Shown: one piece after another, positions 8,809-15,144 of the stretch
Numbering within the stretch: the first letter of the stretch is position 1
Layout: each line of letters starts with the position of its first letter
The notes under the pieces: model-generated
Database searches by the model: none
What the model saw: the letters and a program-made list of their open reading frames with translations, nothing else
What the model was told of the DNA's origin: nothing
DNA from: a bacterium
GTDB taxonomy: Bacteria > Patescibacteriota > Saccharimonadia > Saccharimonadales > UBA4665
Reading direction: 5' to 3'
DNA length: 64,000 bases
Assembly (NCBI GenBank): GCA_021810025.1
Contig: JAJZJS010000001.1
Location: forward strand, 90,790-154,789
Made by a program: the position numbers and the translations under genes

Positions 8809-9671
8809 GCAAACTCAAGGACAGTTTTGACGGTTTTAATTGAATCCTCTGGAGAAGAAAAATCAAACCATATATCATGCCAGCCTGCCTTACTGGCAGC
8901 AATCAGATTCATTCGTGTATCATCGACCAATAAAATCTCATTGCTGGAGACACCACTTTTTTCGGTAGCTAATTTAAAGATTTTATTCTCGGGCTTAACT
9001 AGTCCTACTTTAGACGAATCAATGATAACGTCATAATCTATGTTTGGAATTTTATTAAGAACAATTAATTGATCTAGCAGGGTAGGCATAATATTTGTTA
9101 AAAGGCCTATTTTATAATGAAGGGCAATCCATTTAACAAGCTCTTTTATTCCCGGGACTGTTTCAACAGCCTCTAGATAATATTTGGACCAGTTTATTTC
9201 TTTAATATTGAGCTTCTTTGCTAAAAGCGTATTAAATTGATCAATGGTTATAAGACCTCTATTTATTCTTTCGTTATAGTTCCAAAAAACAGCCTCAACT
9301 CGATCTGATGAAAGTTGATAGTCTTGAGCTATTTTGATAAACGCTTTCTGGTAACGACGTACTAGGCAGCCATTAACATCAAAATAGACAAATGAAATGC
9401 CACTCTTTGATGTTTTATTAGACTTTTGGGCTACAACATCAAAATTGCGTCCAACTAATTTATCAATACTGACATTTAAGGATTCAGCTATGGATTCGAT
9501 CGTAAAAACCGATGGTGACCTGATGGCCCCACGTTCAATTTTAGCTAAAGTAGAATAGCTCAAATTAGACTTATAGCAAAGTCCTTGTTGCGTTAAACCT
9601 TTTTGTTTACGAAATTTTTGAATTCTTTGACCAAGTTCAAGTTCTCGACCAGTATTTTTCCCACTCTCCAT
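8805..9671 (-). CDS. XRE-type HTH fused to a HAD-like hydrolase domain
   Basis: 288 residues. Residues about 11-75 are a Cro/CI-type helix-turn-helix (phrase RKQKGLTQQGLCYKSNLSYS). From about 92 the chain is a haloacid-dehalogenase fold: motif I FDVNG (Asp98, Asn100), motif II LLTN, motif III Lys in GLVKPENK, motif IV LLVDD. In phosphatases of this fold motif I is DxD, but here the second acid is Asn. The upstream ATG at 9677 lies directly against a TATTAT -10 hexamer (9683-9678), so it is probably not transcribed. Met at 9671 lies 6 bases after that hexamer and is chosen. It could be a metabolite-sensing repressor, which is inference. Confidence 0.8.
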   Translation of the reverse strand: MESGKNTGRELELGQRIQKFRKQKGLTQQGLCYKSNLSYSTLAKIERGAIRSPSVFTIESIAESLNVSIDKLVGRNFDVVAQKSNKTSKSGISFVYFDVNGCLVRRYQKAFIKIAQDYQLSSDRVEAVFWNYNERINRGLITIDQFNTLLAKKLNIKEINWSKYYLEAVETVPGIKELVKWIALHYKIGLLTNIMPTLLDQLIVLNKIPNIDYDVIIDSSKVGLVKPENKIFKLATEKSGVSSNEILLVDDTRMNLIAASKAGWHDIWFDFSSPEDSIKTVKTVLEFA

Positions 9672-9720
9672 AGCCATATAATACTAGTTTTCAAGTAATA
9701 TTGAAATCTCTAAAAATTAT

Positions 9721-10386
9721 TTAGTTTTCAGAGCTAGTCACGTTTATGGACTGCGTCGCGTCGTGAAAGTAGTTAAGGCTAGCTTTTGTGCCAATAACAT
9801 TCGAAATAACAAAATTAGTCCAATTTATAACCTCTAGCGTTGAACTTTTGTTCCTGCCTTGATCTTCTAGCAACTCGTTGACGACAAAACCCCCGATCGT
9901 CAACCATTGAAAAGTAGTTGTTAATTTTCCTTCTCTTGAAGATTTTGGATCTTTATTATTGTGATTCTTTAGATACAAATAAGTGCTTAAAACATTTGCT
10001 CCATTTTGGGTAGCAAACGAAGCTACCACAATATTTGACAAAATTTGCTTCGACCCTAGACCTATTAAGGCTTCAGCCATCAATATCTTATCTGTGCCTG
10101 CATCAAGCCTTGCCCCTAACTCACTTTTAGTTTTAGTCTTATCGGCAACAAAACCATCTAATATATCGAGTAGTCTTCCTGATGCAATCTTGGCAACTCC
10201 TTTTTTATAATTACCTTGGTAACAGTCTTTGATGCCAGAAGAACTAATTACTAAGCCAGCTAAAGACACAACATTTGCGAGCGTTAATATTCCGTTGCTT
10301 TTACGACCTAATTTTTGGTGACAATTAAGTTCATCATATGGAAGTCCTTCATAATCCGAAGCCCCCTTGCTACGATGTAGGTTCAT
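9721..10386 (-). CDS. CDP-alcohol phosphatidyltransferase-family membrane protein
   Basis: 221 residues. The CDP-alcohol transferase signature D-x2-DG-x2-AR-x8-G-x3-D-x3-D is present with one change. Asp74, Asp77-Gly78, Ala81, Gly91, Asp95 and Asp99 are all in register, but the Arg of AR is Asp82. The family joins a CDP-linked lipid to an alcohol to make phospholipid head groups at the membrane. Hydrophobic stretches flank the signature (about 33-50 and 100-125), so it is an integral membrane protein. TATAAT at 10399-10394 lies 7 bases before the ATG, so the mRNA is probably leaderless. The substrate cannot be read from the sequence. Confidence 0.75.
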   Translation of the reverse strand: MNLHRSKGASDYEGLPYDELNCHQKLGRKSNGILTLANVVSLAGLVISSSGIKDCYQGNYKKGVAKIASGRLLDILDGFVADKTKTKSELGARLDAGTDKILMAEALIGLGSKQILSNIVVASFATQNGANVLSTYLYLKNHNNKDPKSSREGKLTTTFQWLTIGGFVVNELLEDQGRNKSSTLEVINWTNFVISNVIGTKASLNYFHDATQSINVTSSEN

Positions 10387-10448
10387 TATGATTATTATAC
10401 CATCATTTTAGGTATTAATATATATTTAAAAAAGCTTCTCTTTTGATT

Positions 10449-10454
10449 TATAAT
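10449..10454 (+). promoter_or_regulatory. -10 hexamer deciding the start of the 10481 gene
   Basis: TATAAT at 10449-10454. The ATG at 10457 is only 2 bases further on and upstream of the likely transcription start, so translation must begin at 10481, which has an AAAGGAG ribosome site at 10468-10474. Confidence 0.65.
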
Positions 10455-10480
10455 CCATGCATAACCTAAAGGAGCTTCAA

Positions 10481-11020
10481 ATGGCAACAAATCGTAAAAA
10501 AATAGATAAAATTATAACAGCTACTGGTGTTTTACTGACAATTTTATTAGTCGTAATTGGAGGCCTTTCTTGGTGGGCTTACTCCTTTATTAATAGTAAT
10601 GTTCAAAGCGAACTGGCTTCTCAAAAAATATATTTTCCAAGTATAGGCAACCCCCAGCTTAAAAATCCTTTGATTGGGCCCTATTTAACTAAGTATGCGG
10701 GGCAGGAACTGTTAACGGGTCCAGAAGCAAAAGCTTATGCAGACCATTACATTGCAGTTCATCTTTCTGAAATAGCCAACGGACAAACCTATGCTCAAGT
10801 TAGTTCCGAAGCACAGAACAATCCCTCCAATTTAAAGCTAAAGGCTGAGGCTCAAACGTTATTCCAGGGTGAAACGTTACGTGGCTTATTGCTTGGTGAC
10901 GCATATGCTTTTTCAACGATCGCCAGTATTGCTCAAATTGTGGCAATTGTCTGTTTTGCAGGAGGAGCCATTTTGGTCATATTAGTTATTATGGGACTGT
11001 GGCATATCTCAACACTTTAA
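10481..11020 (+). CDS. Hypothetical protein with two membrane segments
   Basis: 179 residues starting MATNRKKIDKII. A membrane segment near residues 15-38 (GVLLTILLVVIGGLSWWAY) is followed by about 100 residues that should lie outside the cytoplasm, then a second membrane segment at about 150-172 ending GLWHIS. The start is set by an AAAGGAG site 6 bases upstream. An in-frame ATG 24 bases earlier lies upstream of the expected transcription start and is rejected. The last 4 bases overlap the stop of the convergent gene. No known domain is recognised. Confidence 0.75.
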   Translation: MATNRKKIDKIITATGVLLTILLVVIGGLSWWAYSFINSNVQSELASQKIYFPSIGNPQLKNPLIGPYLTKYAGQELLTGPEAKAYADHYIAVHLSEIANGQTYAQVSSEAQNNPSNLKLKAEAQTLFQGETLRGLLLGDAYAFSTIASIAQIVAIVCFAGGAILVILVIMGLWHISTL

Positions 11021-11538
11021 TTGTTTGAAGGTAAAATATAATCCTGAATCTCCGCGGTTTGACTTAAATCAAAAGCACGTGGGACATGAACTGATATTAT
11101 AGGAGGGTAGGGGTCGTAAATATTATTGGGCAATAGCCCAACCACTTGTTCTAAATCATTAAGAACTTTCAAAACTCCACTTAAACAATCGCTTATAAAG
11201 TACAGGTTGGTAGTAATTTGAAGTTGTTTCCTAGTAGGATCGAAGCAAATGGAACCACAATTATCATATGGAGGGATTTGAGAGTACGGCTCAGTTTCTT
11301 TTCCTATGGTGTCTAGCGATTCAATTATTGTGGCTTGTTGACTTTCGGGAAGGTCAGGGTCAAGGTAGATATTAGAGCTAAAAAAACAATTTCCGTCGTC
11401 TAGATTGGTTAGGTTCATTGTGATTAAATTATCGCCAAGCTTAAAGGATGAAATTAGTCCGCTCTTGAAGTCTAAAGGAAGATTATCTAGTCCTGCGTTA
11501 ATTTCAAACATAAGCTGGGGTGATTTAGTCTGTTCCAT
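11017..11538 (-). CDS. Hypothetical soluble protein
   Basis: 173 residues, acidic, with no signal peptide or membrane segment. It begins MEQTKSPQLMFEINAGLDNL. Alternating strands and a Pro/Tyr-rich stretch (YSQIPPYDNCGSICFDP in the middle, NNIYDPYPPI near the end) suggest a compact beta-rich domain. No family is recognised. The upstream 77 bases are very AT-rich and hold a TAATAT hexamer but no ribosome site. It converges on the two-helix membrane protein gene. Confidence 0.6.
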   Translation of the reverse strand: MEQTKSPQLMFEINAGLDNLPLDFKSGLISSFKLGDNLITMNLTNLDDGNCFFSSNIYLDPDLPESQQATIIESLDTIGKETEPYSQIPPYDNCGSICFDPTRKQLQITTNLYFISDCLSGVLKVLNDLEQVVGLLPNNIYDPYPPIISVHVPRAFDLSQTAEIQDYILPSNN

Positions 11539-11615
11539 TATATTTTTCTGTTTATATTAACCACTAATAATAGTGTAAGAATTAACCCACAATTATTCAA
11601 CCCTTATCTCTGTGT

Positions 11616-11870
11616 TTAATGATCAAAATCACTTAGAGGCGTTTCTGGGTTATGAAAGTTATCATCCTTATAGCTTATGTCTACTTTTGAAGTCAATATT
11701 AAGTAGCCAGTTATGGCTGCAATGGCCCCTAACGGCGTAGTTATAATAGCCGATATATCGCCACCATGCCCAGCCAAACCTTCAATTGCTTCAACTCCGC
11801 CGGCTAAGCATATTGATAAACCGATAAATTTTTTGAATCCAGTATTCTTGTAGGGTTCTAATTTTTCCAT
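11616..11870 (-). CDS. Small membrane protein
   Basis: 84 residues with two hydrophobic segments, about 14-30 (FIGLSICLAGGVEAIEGL) and 38-60 (ISAIITTPLGAIAAITGYLI), joined by a Gly-rich turn and followed by a short polar tail. Function unknown. It is supported by a good promoter: TTGACT (11905-11900), 17-base spacer, TACTAT (11882-11877), then 6 bases to the ATG. The transcript should begin at or next to the start codon. Confidence 0.65.
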   Translation of the reverse strand: MEKLEPYKNTGFKKFIGLSICLAGGVEAIEGLAGHGGDISAIITTPLGAIAAITGYLILTSKVDISYKDDNFHNPETPLSDFDH

Positions 11871-11876
11871 TTATAT

Positions 11877-11905
11877 ATAGTACAATATTAACATACCCTA
11901 GTCAA
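11877..11905 (-). promoter_or_regulatory. Promoter of the 84-residue membrane protein
   Basis: -35 TTGACT and -10 TACTAT with a 17-base spacer. The ATG is 6 bases after the -10, the arrangement expected for a leaderless mRNA. Confidence 0.65.
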
Positions 11906-11992
11906 CAGGAGATAAAGGCTCTGGTAAGAAATGAGTGATTTCTAGCAGAATATACTAGCCCAAATGTAGTGCTCTAAGAATATAATGAATAT

Positions 11993-12127
11993 ATGATTAA
12001 GGTTGATAGCAAAACAGGGTTCAAAAAAGACGCAGCGTTTAACCCCAGTATTAAAACCTCAAACATGGCGTCCGGGCAAGTGGTAGCCCGACCCAGACAA
12101 ACCAATTCGTTAAAAATAATAAAATAA
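11993..12127 (+). CDS. Candidate 44-residue leaderless small protein
   Basis: An ATG exactly 6 bases after a perfect TATAAT (11981-11986) opens a 44-codon frame beginning MIKVDSKTGFKKDAAF and ending in a basic tail. The frame is polar and Lys-rich with no membrane segment. No family is recognised. It is listed because the promoter-to-ATG geometry matches clear genes elsewhere in the window. It sits just upstream of the recombinase remnant and could be part of the same decayed element. Confidence 0.35.
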   Translation: MIKVDSKTGFKKDAAFNPSIKTSNMASGQVVARPRQTNSLKIIK

Positions 12128-12202
12128 TCTTAGTTTTAATTAAGCTAAATCTATAGAAAGAAAGAGGTTCAGAATAAGAATACTTAAAGGCGGCATGCGT
12201 AC

Positions 12203-12526
12203 ATGTGCCGACTAGTCAAAACCTTGTCTCACTGTAATGAAAAGTTTGCAAACGGTACGATTGCTGATAAAAAAGAGATACTGACAGCAATTGGTCAGAA
12301 CCCTGTGCTAATTGATGGAAAACTCCAAGTTACCCCTGATGATTGGTTAATTCCGCTTAGAAACAGTACAAAAGAGATTCGAGAGGAAGTAATTAAGGTC
12401 AGACTCATGTCAGAACAGATACGAAACAAGCTTTTAGAAGCCCTTCGTATACGCTGGTACACCACAGTCCGAGAAGTCAGAACCGCTATTATTAGGGATT
12501 TGGGCTTTGCTTTATCTGTTGGCTAG
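12203..12526 (+). pseudogene. Serine-recombinase C-terminal remnant
   Basis: 107 codons. The phrases FANGTIADKKEILTAIGQNP and DGKLQVTPDDWLIPLRN match the usual C-terminal region of large serine (resolvase-family) recombinases, which typically read F..GD...KREI...LG.N..L.DGKL.I....W. The catalytic N-terminal domain with its active Ser and the recombinase domain are absent. The frame is closed by a stop at 12185-12187 just before the open stretch, and the ATG has no ribosome site. It is therefore read as a fragment left by a mobile element. The alternative is a small protein that reuses the domain. Confidence 0.6.
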
Positions 12527-12623
12527 GTATTCTATAACTATCCTATAGTCGTTCCCACTATGTAACCGATGACCATAGCAGAAATCAAAATTCAAGCTCA
12601 TTTACTTATTAAGTAACATCTTA
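12527..12623. other. Short intergenic gap after the recombinase remnant
   Basis: 97 bases. Apart from a weak CTATA/TATAG inverted repeat near 12536-12547 nothing is seen in it. Confidence 0.4.
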
Positions 12624-13424
12624 CTAAATAATGAAGTCTCGATATTTTAATATTAAGGTACCCATTAGAGTTGAAAACACCGAAACAGAAATAAAAATTA
12701 AATACGATGAATTTGATATATGGTTGCTTACTAAAGAACCGTTTGCATTAAAATAATGAAAGAATGAAACATATCTAAGACCCACAAGAGAAGATTTAAG
12801 AGCTGCCACAGCATTAATTACATACATCAGAAATATTATGCTGCCTATAAGACCATATAGATGAGTTTTTTCATTAAAAAGAGCAGAAAAAAATAGAGCC
12901 AAACTATATACAGCCGTACCAAATAAAAAGCACAACAGAGCTGTCGTAGCAAAATGGGTAAACTGTAAGTCCATGTGACCGATTTTAGCTATTAGTATTA
13001 TGGGAGTTATTGTAGTTATAACAAAAATGGCTATCGAAATAATCCCAGTAAGGTACTTCCCGAAATATATAGTTGTACGTTTTAAGGGCAAAGCTAAAAG
13101 CATACCTAGTGTACCTTTTTCTATCTCTCCAGATAAGGCAGCTCCCGAAAGACTGGCAGCAAATACTGTCACCAATATAGGCCAAGTTATCGCAAACATT
13201 TCCAGAGCCATATAGCTTTGCAGCGTACTAAATGATACTTTGCCCACCACGCCTACATCTTTATATACATTACCTATAGAATTTATTAATTGTGTTGCTT
13301 GGTGTTGCAGTGATGGATAAATCGCAGTGTAAAGAATCGCTAAGAATGCCACAATAATGCAAAATATAATTATATTATTGCGTCGTAAGCTGAGTTCTCT
13401 ACGGGCAACACGAATCGTTTTCAT
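12624..13424 (-). CDS. ABC-2 type transporter permease
   Basis: 266 residues with six hydrophobic segments, starting MKTIRVARRELSLRRNNI. The ABC-2 family pattern is clear: a first helix near residue 18-38, an outside loop, then SLSGAALSGEIEKGTLGMLLALPLKR-like text in which EKGTLGMLLALP is the family signature. The partner ATPase is encoded just upstream and overlaps by 4 bases, so translation is coupled. The substrate is not known. Such pairs often export drugs, peptides or lipids. Confidence 0.88.
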   Translation of the reverse strand: MKTIRVARRELSLRRNNIIIFCIIVAFLAILYTAIYPSLQHQATQLINSIGNVYKDVGVVGKVSFSTLQSYMALEMFAITWPILVTVFAASLSGAALSGEIEKGTLGMLLALPLKRTTIYFGKYLTGIISIAIFVITTITPIILIAKIGHMDLQFTHFATTALLCFLFGTAVYSLALFFSALFNEKTHLYGLIGSIIFLMYVINAVAALKSSLVGLRYVSFFHYFNANGSLVSNHISNSSYLIFISVSVFSTLMGTLILKYRDFII

Positions 13425-14287
13425 TTATAGAACTCCATGAATACATCTTCCAGTGAGGCGTGAGTAACTTCAATGTCAATCAGTTCATTTTGACTTAATT
13501 CTTTTAGTAGGGGCGTAACATCTCCCTGTAATTTTATGGAAAGGCTTAGGCCATCTTCGTTTACAATTTGAATATTGTTAGCTTTGGGTATTTTAAACCC
13601 AGCTTTTTTGAAAGTCACAGAAATTATATATGTTTTCAAATTGTGAATGTCTGCAAGACTTTTATCGGCAACAATCCTACCTTCCCGTATAACAGCCACA
13701 TTTGAACATAAATACTCAACCTCATTTAAGTTGTGAGAAGATATAAATACGGTTCCGCCACCAGCTACATAATCTTTAAGTATTTTATAAACCTCGTTCT
13801 GTAAAAGCGGGTCTAGGCCCCGTGTAGGTTCATCTAAAATAAGAAGTCGAGGATTTCCTATTAATGCGAGTATAAAGCCAAGCTTCTGTCTATTACCCGT
13901 GGACATATGCCTAACCGGCATACTAGCGTCTAAATCCAACTCATTAAGTAAATTATAGGCAGATTTATCGGCCTGCTTCACGTAGCGATAGAAATCAATA
14001 TGTTGTTTCGCGTTCCATTTTTCAAGCAGTTGATTCTCGGCAGCAAAGTAACCAATGCTCTGTTTGATATTGGGATTATTTGAAATTACTTTGTTTAGTA
14101 TTTCAATATTGCCTGCATCAGGACGTATAAAATCCATCATGCAGCGTATAGTGGTAGTTTTGCCAGCTCCATTTGGACCTAGGAATCCGAATATTTCTCC
14201 TTGAGTTACAGCTATTGAGACATTCTTCAGTGCTTGTTTATGCCCAAATCGTTTGCAGATAGAGGAAAGAGAGATTACGGGTTGCAT
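13421..14287 (-). CDS. ABC transporter ATP-binding protein
   Basis: 288 residues. Walker A is GPNGAGKTTT (near residue 38), the signature region reads MSTGNRQKLGF in place of LSGGQ (near 135), Walker B is LLILDEPTRGLD, and the switch His is in ISSHNLNEVE. It belongs to the CcmA/drug-exporter class with a C-terminal extension. A perfect TATAAT (14299-14294) lies 6 bases before the ATG and no ribosome site is visible, so the mRNA should be leaderless. A 14-base palindrome lies where the -35 would be. Confidence 0.93.
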   Translation of the reverse strand: MQPVISLSSICKRFGHKQALKNVSIAVTQGEIFGFLGPNGAGKTTTIRCMMDFIRPDAGNIEILNKVISNNPNIKQSIGYFAAENQLLEKWNAKQHIDFYRYVKQADKSAYNLLNELDLDASMPVRHMSTGNRQKLGFILALIGNPRLLILDEPTRGLDPLLQNEVYKILKDYVAGGGTVFISSHNLNEVEYLCSNVAVIREGRIVADKSLADIHNLKTYIISVTFKKAGFKIPKANNIQIVNEDGLSLSIKLQGDVTPLLKELSQNELIDIEVTHASLEDVFMEFYK

Positions 14288-14315
14288 TAGGATATTATAT
14301 CAAATAGCATAAGAA

Positions 14316-14329
14316 GCATAAATTTATGC
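14316..14329. promoter_or_regulatory. Palindrome upstream of the ABC transporter operon
   Basis: Perfect 14-base palindrome GCATAAATTTATGC, overlapping the expected -35 region of the leaderless ABC operon promoter (-10 at 14299-14294). A direct repeat GCATAA occurs beside it. It is a plausible operator for an unlinked repressor. No regulator gene lies next to it. Confidence 0.4.
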
Positions 14330-14484
14330 AATAAAAGATTAAATATGTCATTAAATTTTCAGGTAAAAACAGTTAAGGGCAAACGGGACTAGAAACTATT
14401 TCAATCTGTAATCAAAACTTTGTGTCTGAGAGGCTAAAATATTAGAACCAAACCGAAAGATGTATTAGAGACTAAATTACTATG

Positions 14485-14561
14485 TGGTACACCCGGCAGG
14501 ATTCGAACCTGCGACCTTTGGCTCCGCAAGCCAACACTCTATCCAACTGAGCTACGGGTGC
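14485..14561 (-). tRNA. tRNA-Arg (anticodon GCG)
   Basis: 77-base cloverleaf with an encoded CCA. Acceptor stem GCACCCG pairs with CGGGTGT (first pair G-U). The D-loop reads AGCTCAGTTGGATAGAG, the anticodon loop TTGCGGA between stems TTGGC and GCCAA, and the T-arm holds GGTTCGAATCC. The anticodon is GCG, reading CGC and CGU, not the usual bacterial ACG. Confidence 0.93.
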
Positions 14562-14564
14562 AAA

Positions 14565-14597
14565 TATAATTAAGTTCTAAAATGTTGCTTAATTATA
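14565..14597. repeat. 10-bp perfect inverted repeat between divergent tRNA genes
   Basis: TATAATTAAG and CTTAATTATA separated by 13 bases. Each arm carries a TATAAT on one strand. The minus-strand copy (14597-14592) is well placed to be the -10 of tRNA-Arg, about 30 bases upstream of its 5' end. The plus-strand copy points away toward tRNA-Ser, but that gene has a closer TATAAT at 14636-14641. Confidence 0.5.
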
Positions 14598-14670
14598 ATA
14601 TAATCTAAAAGTTAAAAAGGAAAGAAATAAAATTTTATAATATACTTTTTAAACCTATAATTTAAACAGG

Positions 14671-14760
14671 GGAGAGGTGCAGGAGTGGTTGAACTGGACA
14701 GTCTCGAAAACTGTTGTACGATATTTCGTACCGAGGGTTCGAATCCCTCTCTCTCCGCCA
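14671..14760 (+). tRNA. tRNA-Ser (anticodon CGA)
   Basis: 90 bases with encoded CCA. The acceptor GGAGAGG pairs with TCTCTCC, the anticodon stem is ACAGT/ACTGT around loop CTCGAAA (anticodon CGA, codon UCG), and the long variable arm typical of class II tRNAs is present (GTACGA/TCGTAC). T-arm GGGTTCGAATCCC. A TATAAT lies at 14636-14641. Confidence 0.95.
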
Positions 14761-14774
14761 GATGTTTTATAGAA

Positions 14775-14868
14775 CTTTTTACAGAAGTCAAAGATAATGA
14801 AAGATGTAGAAAGGGCTTGTCAAAAACCCTATTTTTGTTTCAAGGCCTCAGATTTTAGCTAACCTCAC
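14775..14868 (+). repeat. Left copy of an inverted ~95-bp repeat downstream of tRNA-Ser(CGA)
   Basis: Matches 16975-17070 in inverted orientation, at roughly three quarters identity by eye. Shared blocks include TTTTACAG, TCAAAG, TAATGAAA, GGGCTT, TTTTTGTTTCA, CTCAG and CTAACC. Each copy begins about 14 bases after the end of a tRNA-Ser gene, so tRNA plus downstream unit are repeated together. Confidence 0.65.
14811..14836 (+). terminator. Probable terminator of tRNA-Ser(CGA)
   Basis: Arms AGGG-C-TT and AA-A-CCCT around a small loop, followed by ATTTTTG. It lies 50 bases after the tRNA. The stem is weak with one mismatch. The matching unit after tRNA-Ser(GCT) supports it. Confidence 0.45.
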
Positions 14869-15144
14869 ATAAGTCTGGAATTGCATATTTACTCCTGAAA
14901 AGTTCAAAACTTTGAGACATTTTACGGCTTCTGCCATCAGACTAGCCATGTTGCCATATTTAATTATGAAACTTAATCGAAGAACATTGATAAAATTGTT
15001 CTCGTTTCGTTTATTCTTGGTATTATTTCAGCTATTGCTCAAGTTGTTTCGATACCTGGAATATAGAGCTATCAAACTGTCCATTGTGTCAATCGCGATG
15101 CATGTAGCTTTAAACTATTGGCACACTAACTTTACTTATGGTTA
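14869..15144. other. 276-base gap upstream of the inverted unit
   Basis: AT-rich, with no RNA gene recognised. A hydrophobic frame of 122 codons begins at 14912 on the plus strand but runs 136 bases into the 3' end of the 567-residue protein gene and has no ribosome site or promoter. It is not accepted. Confidence 0.4.
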
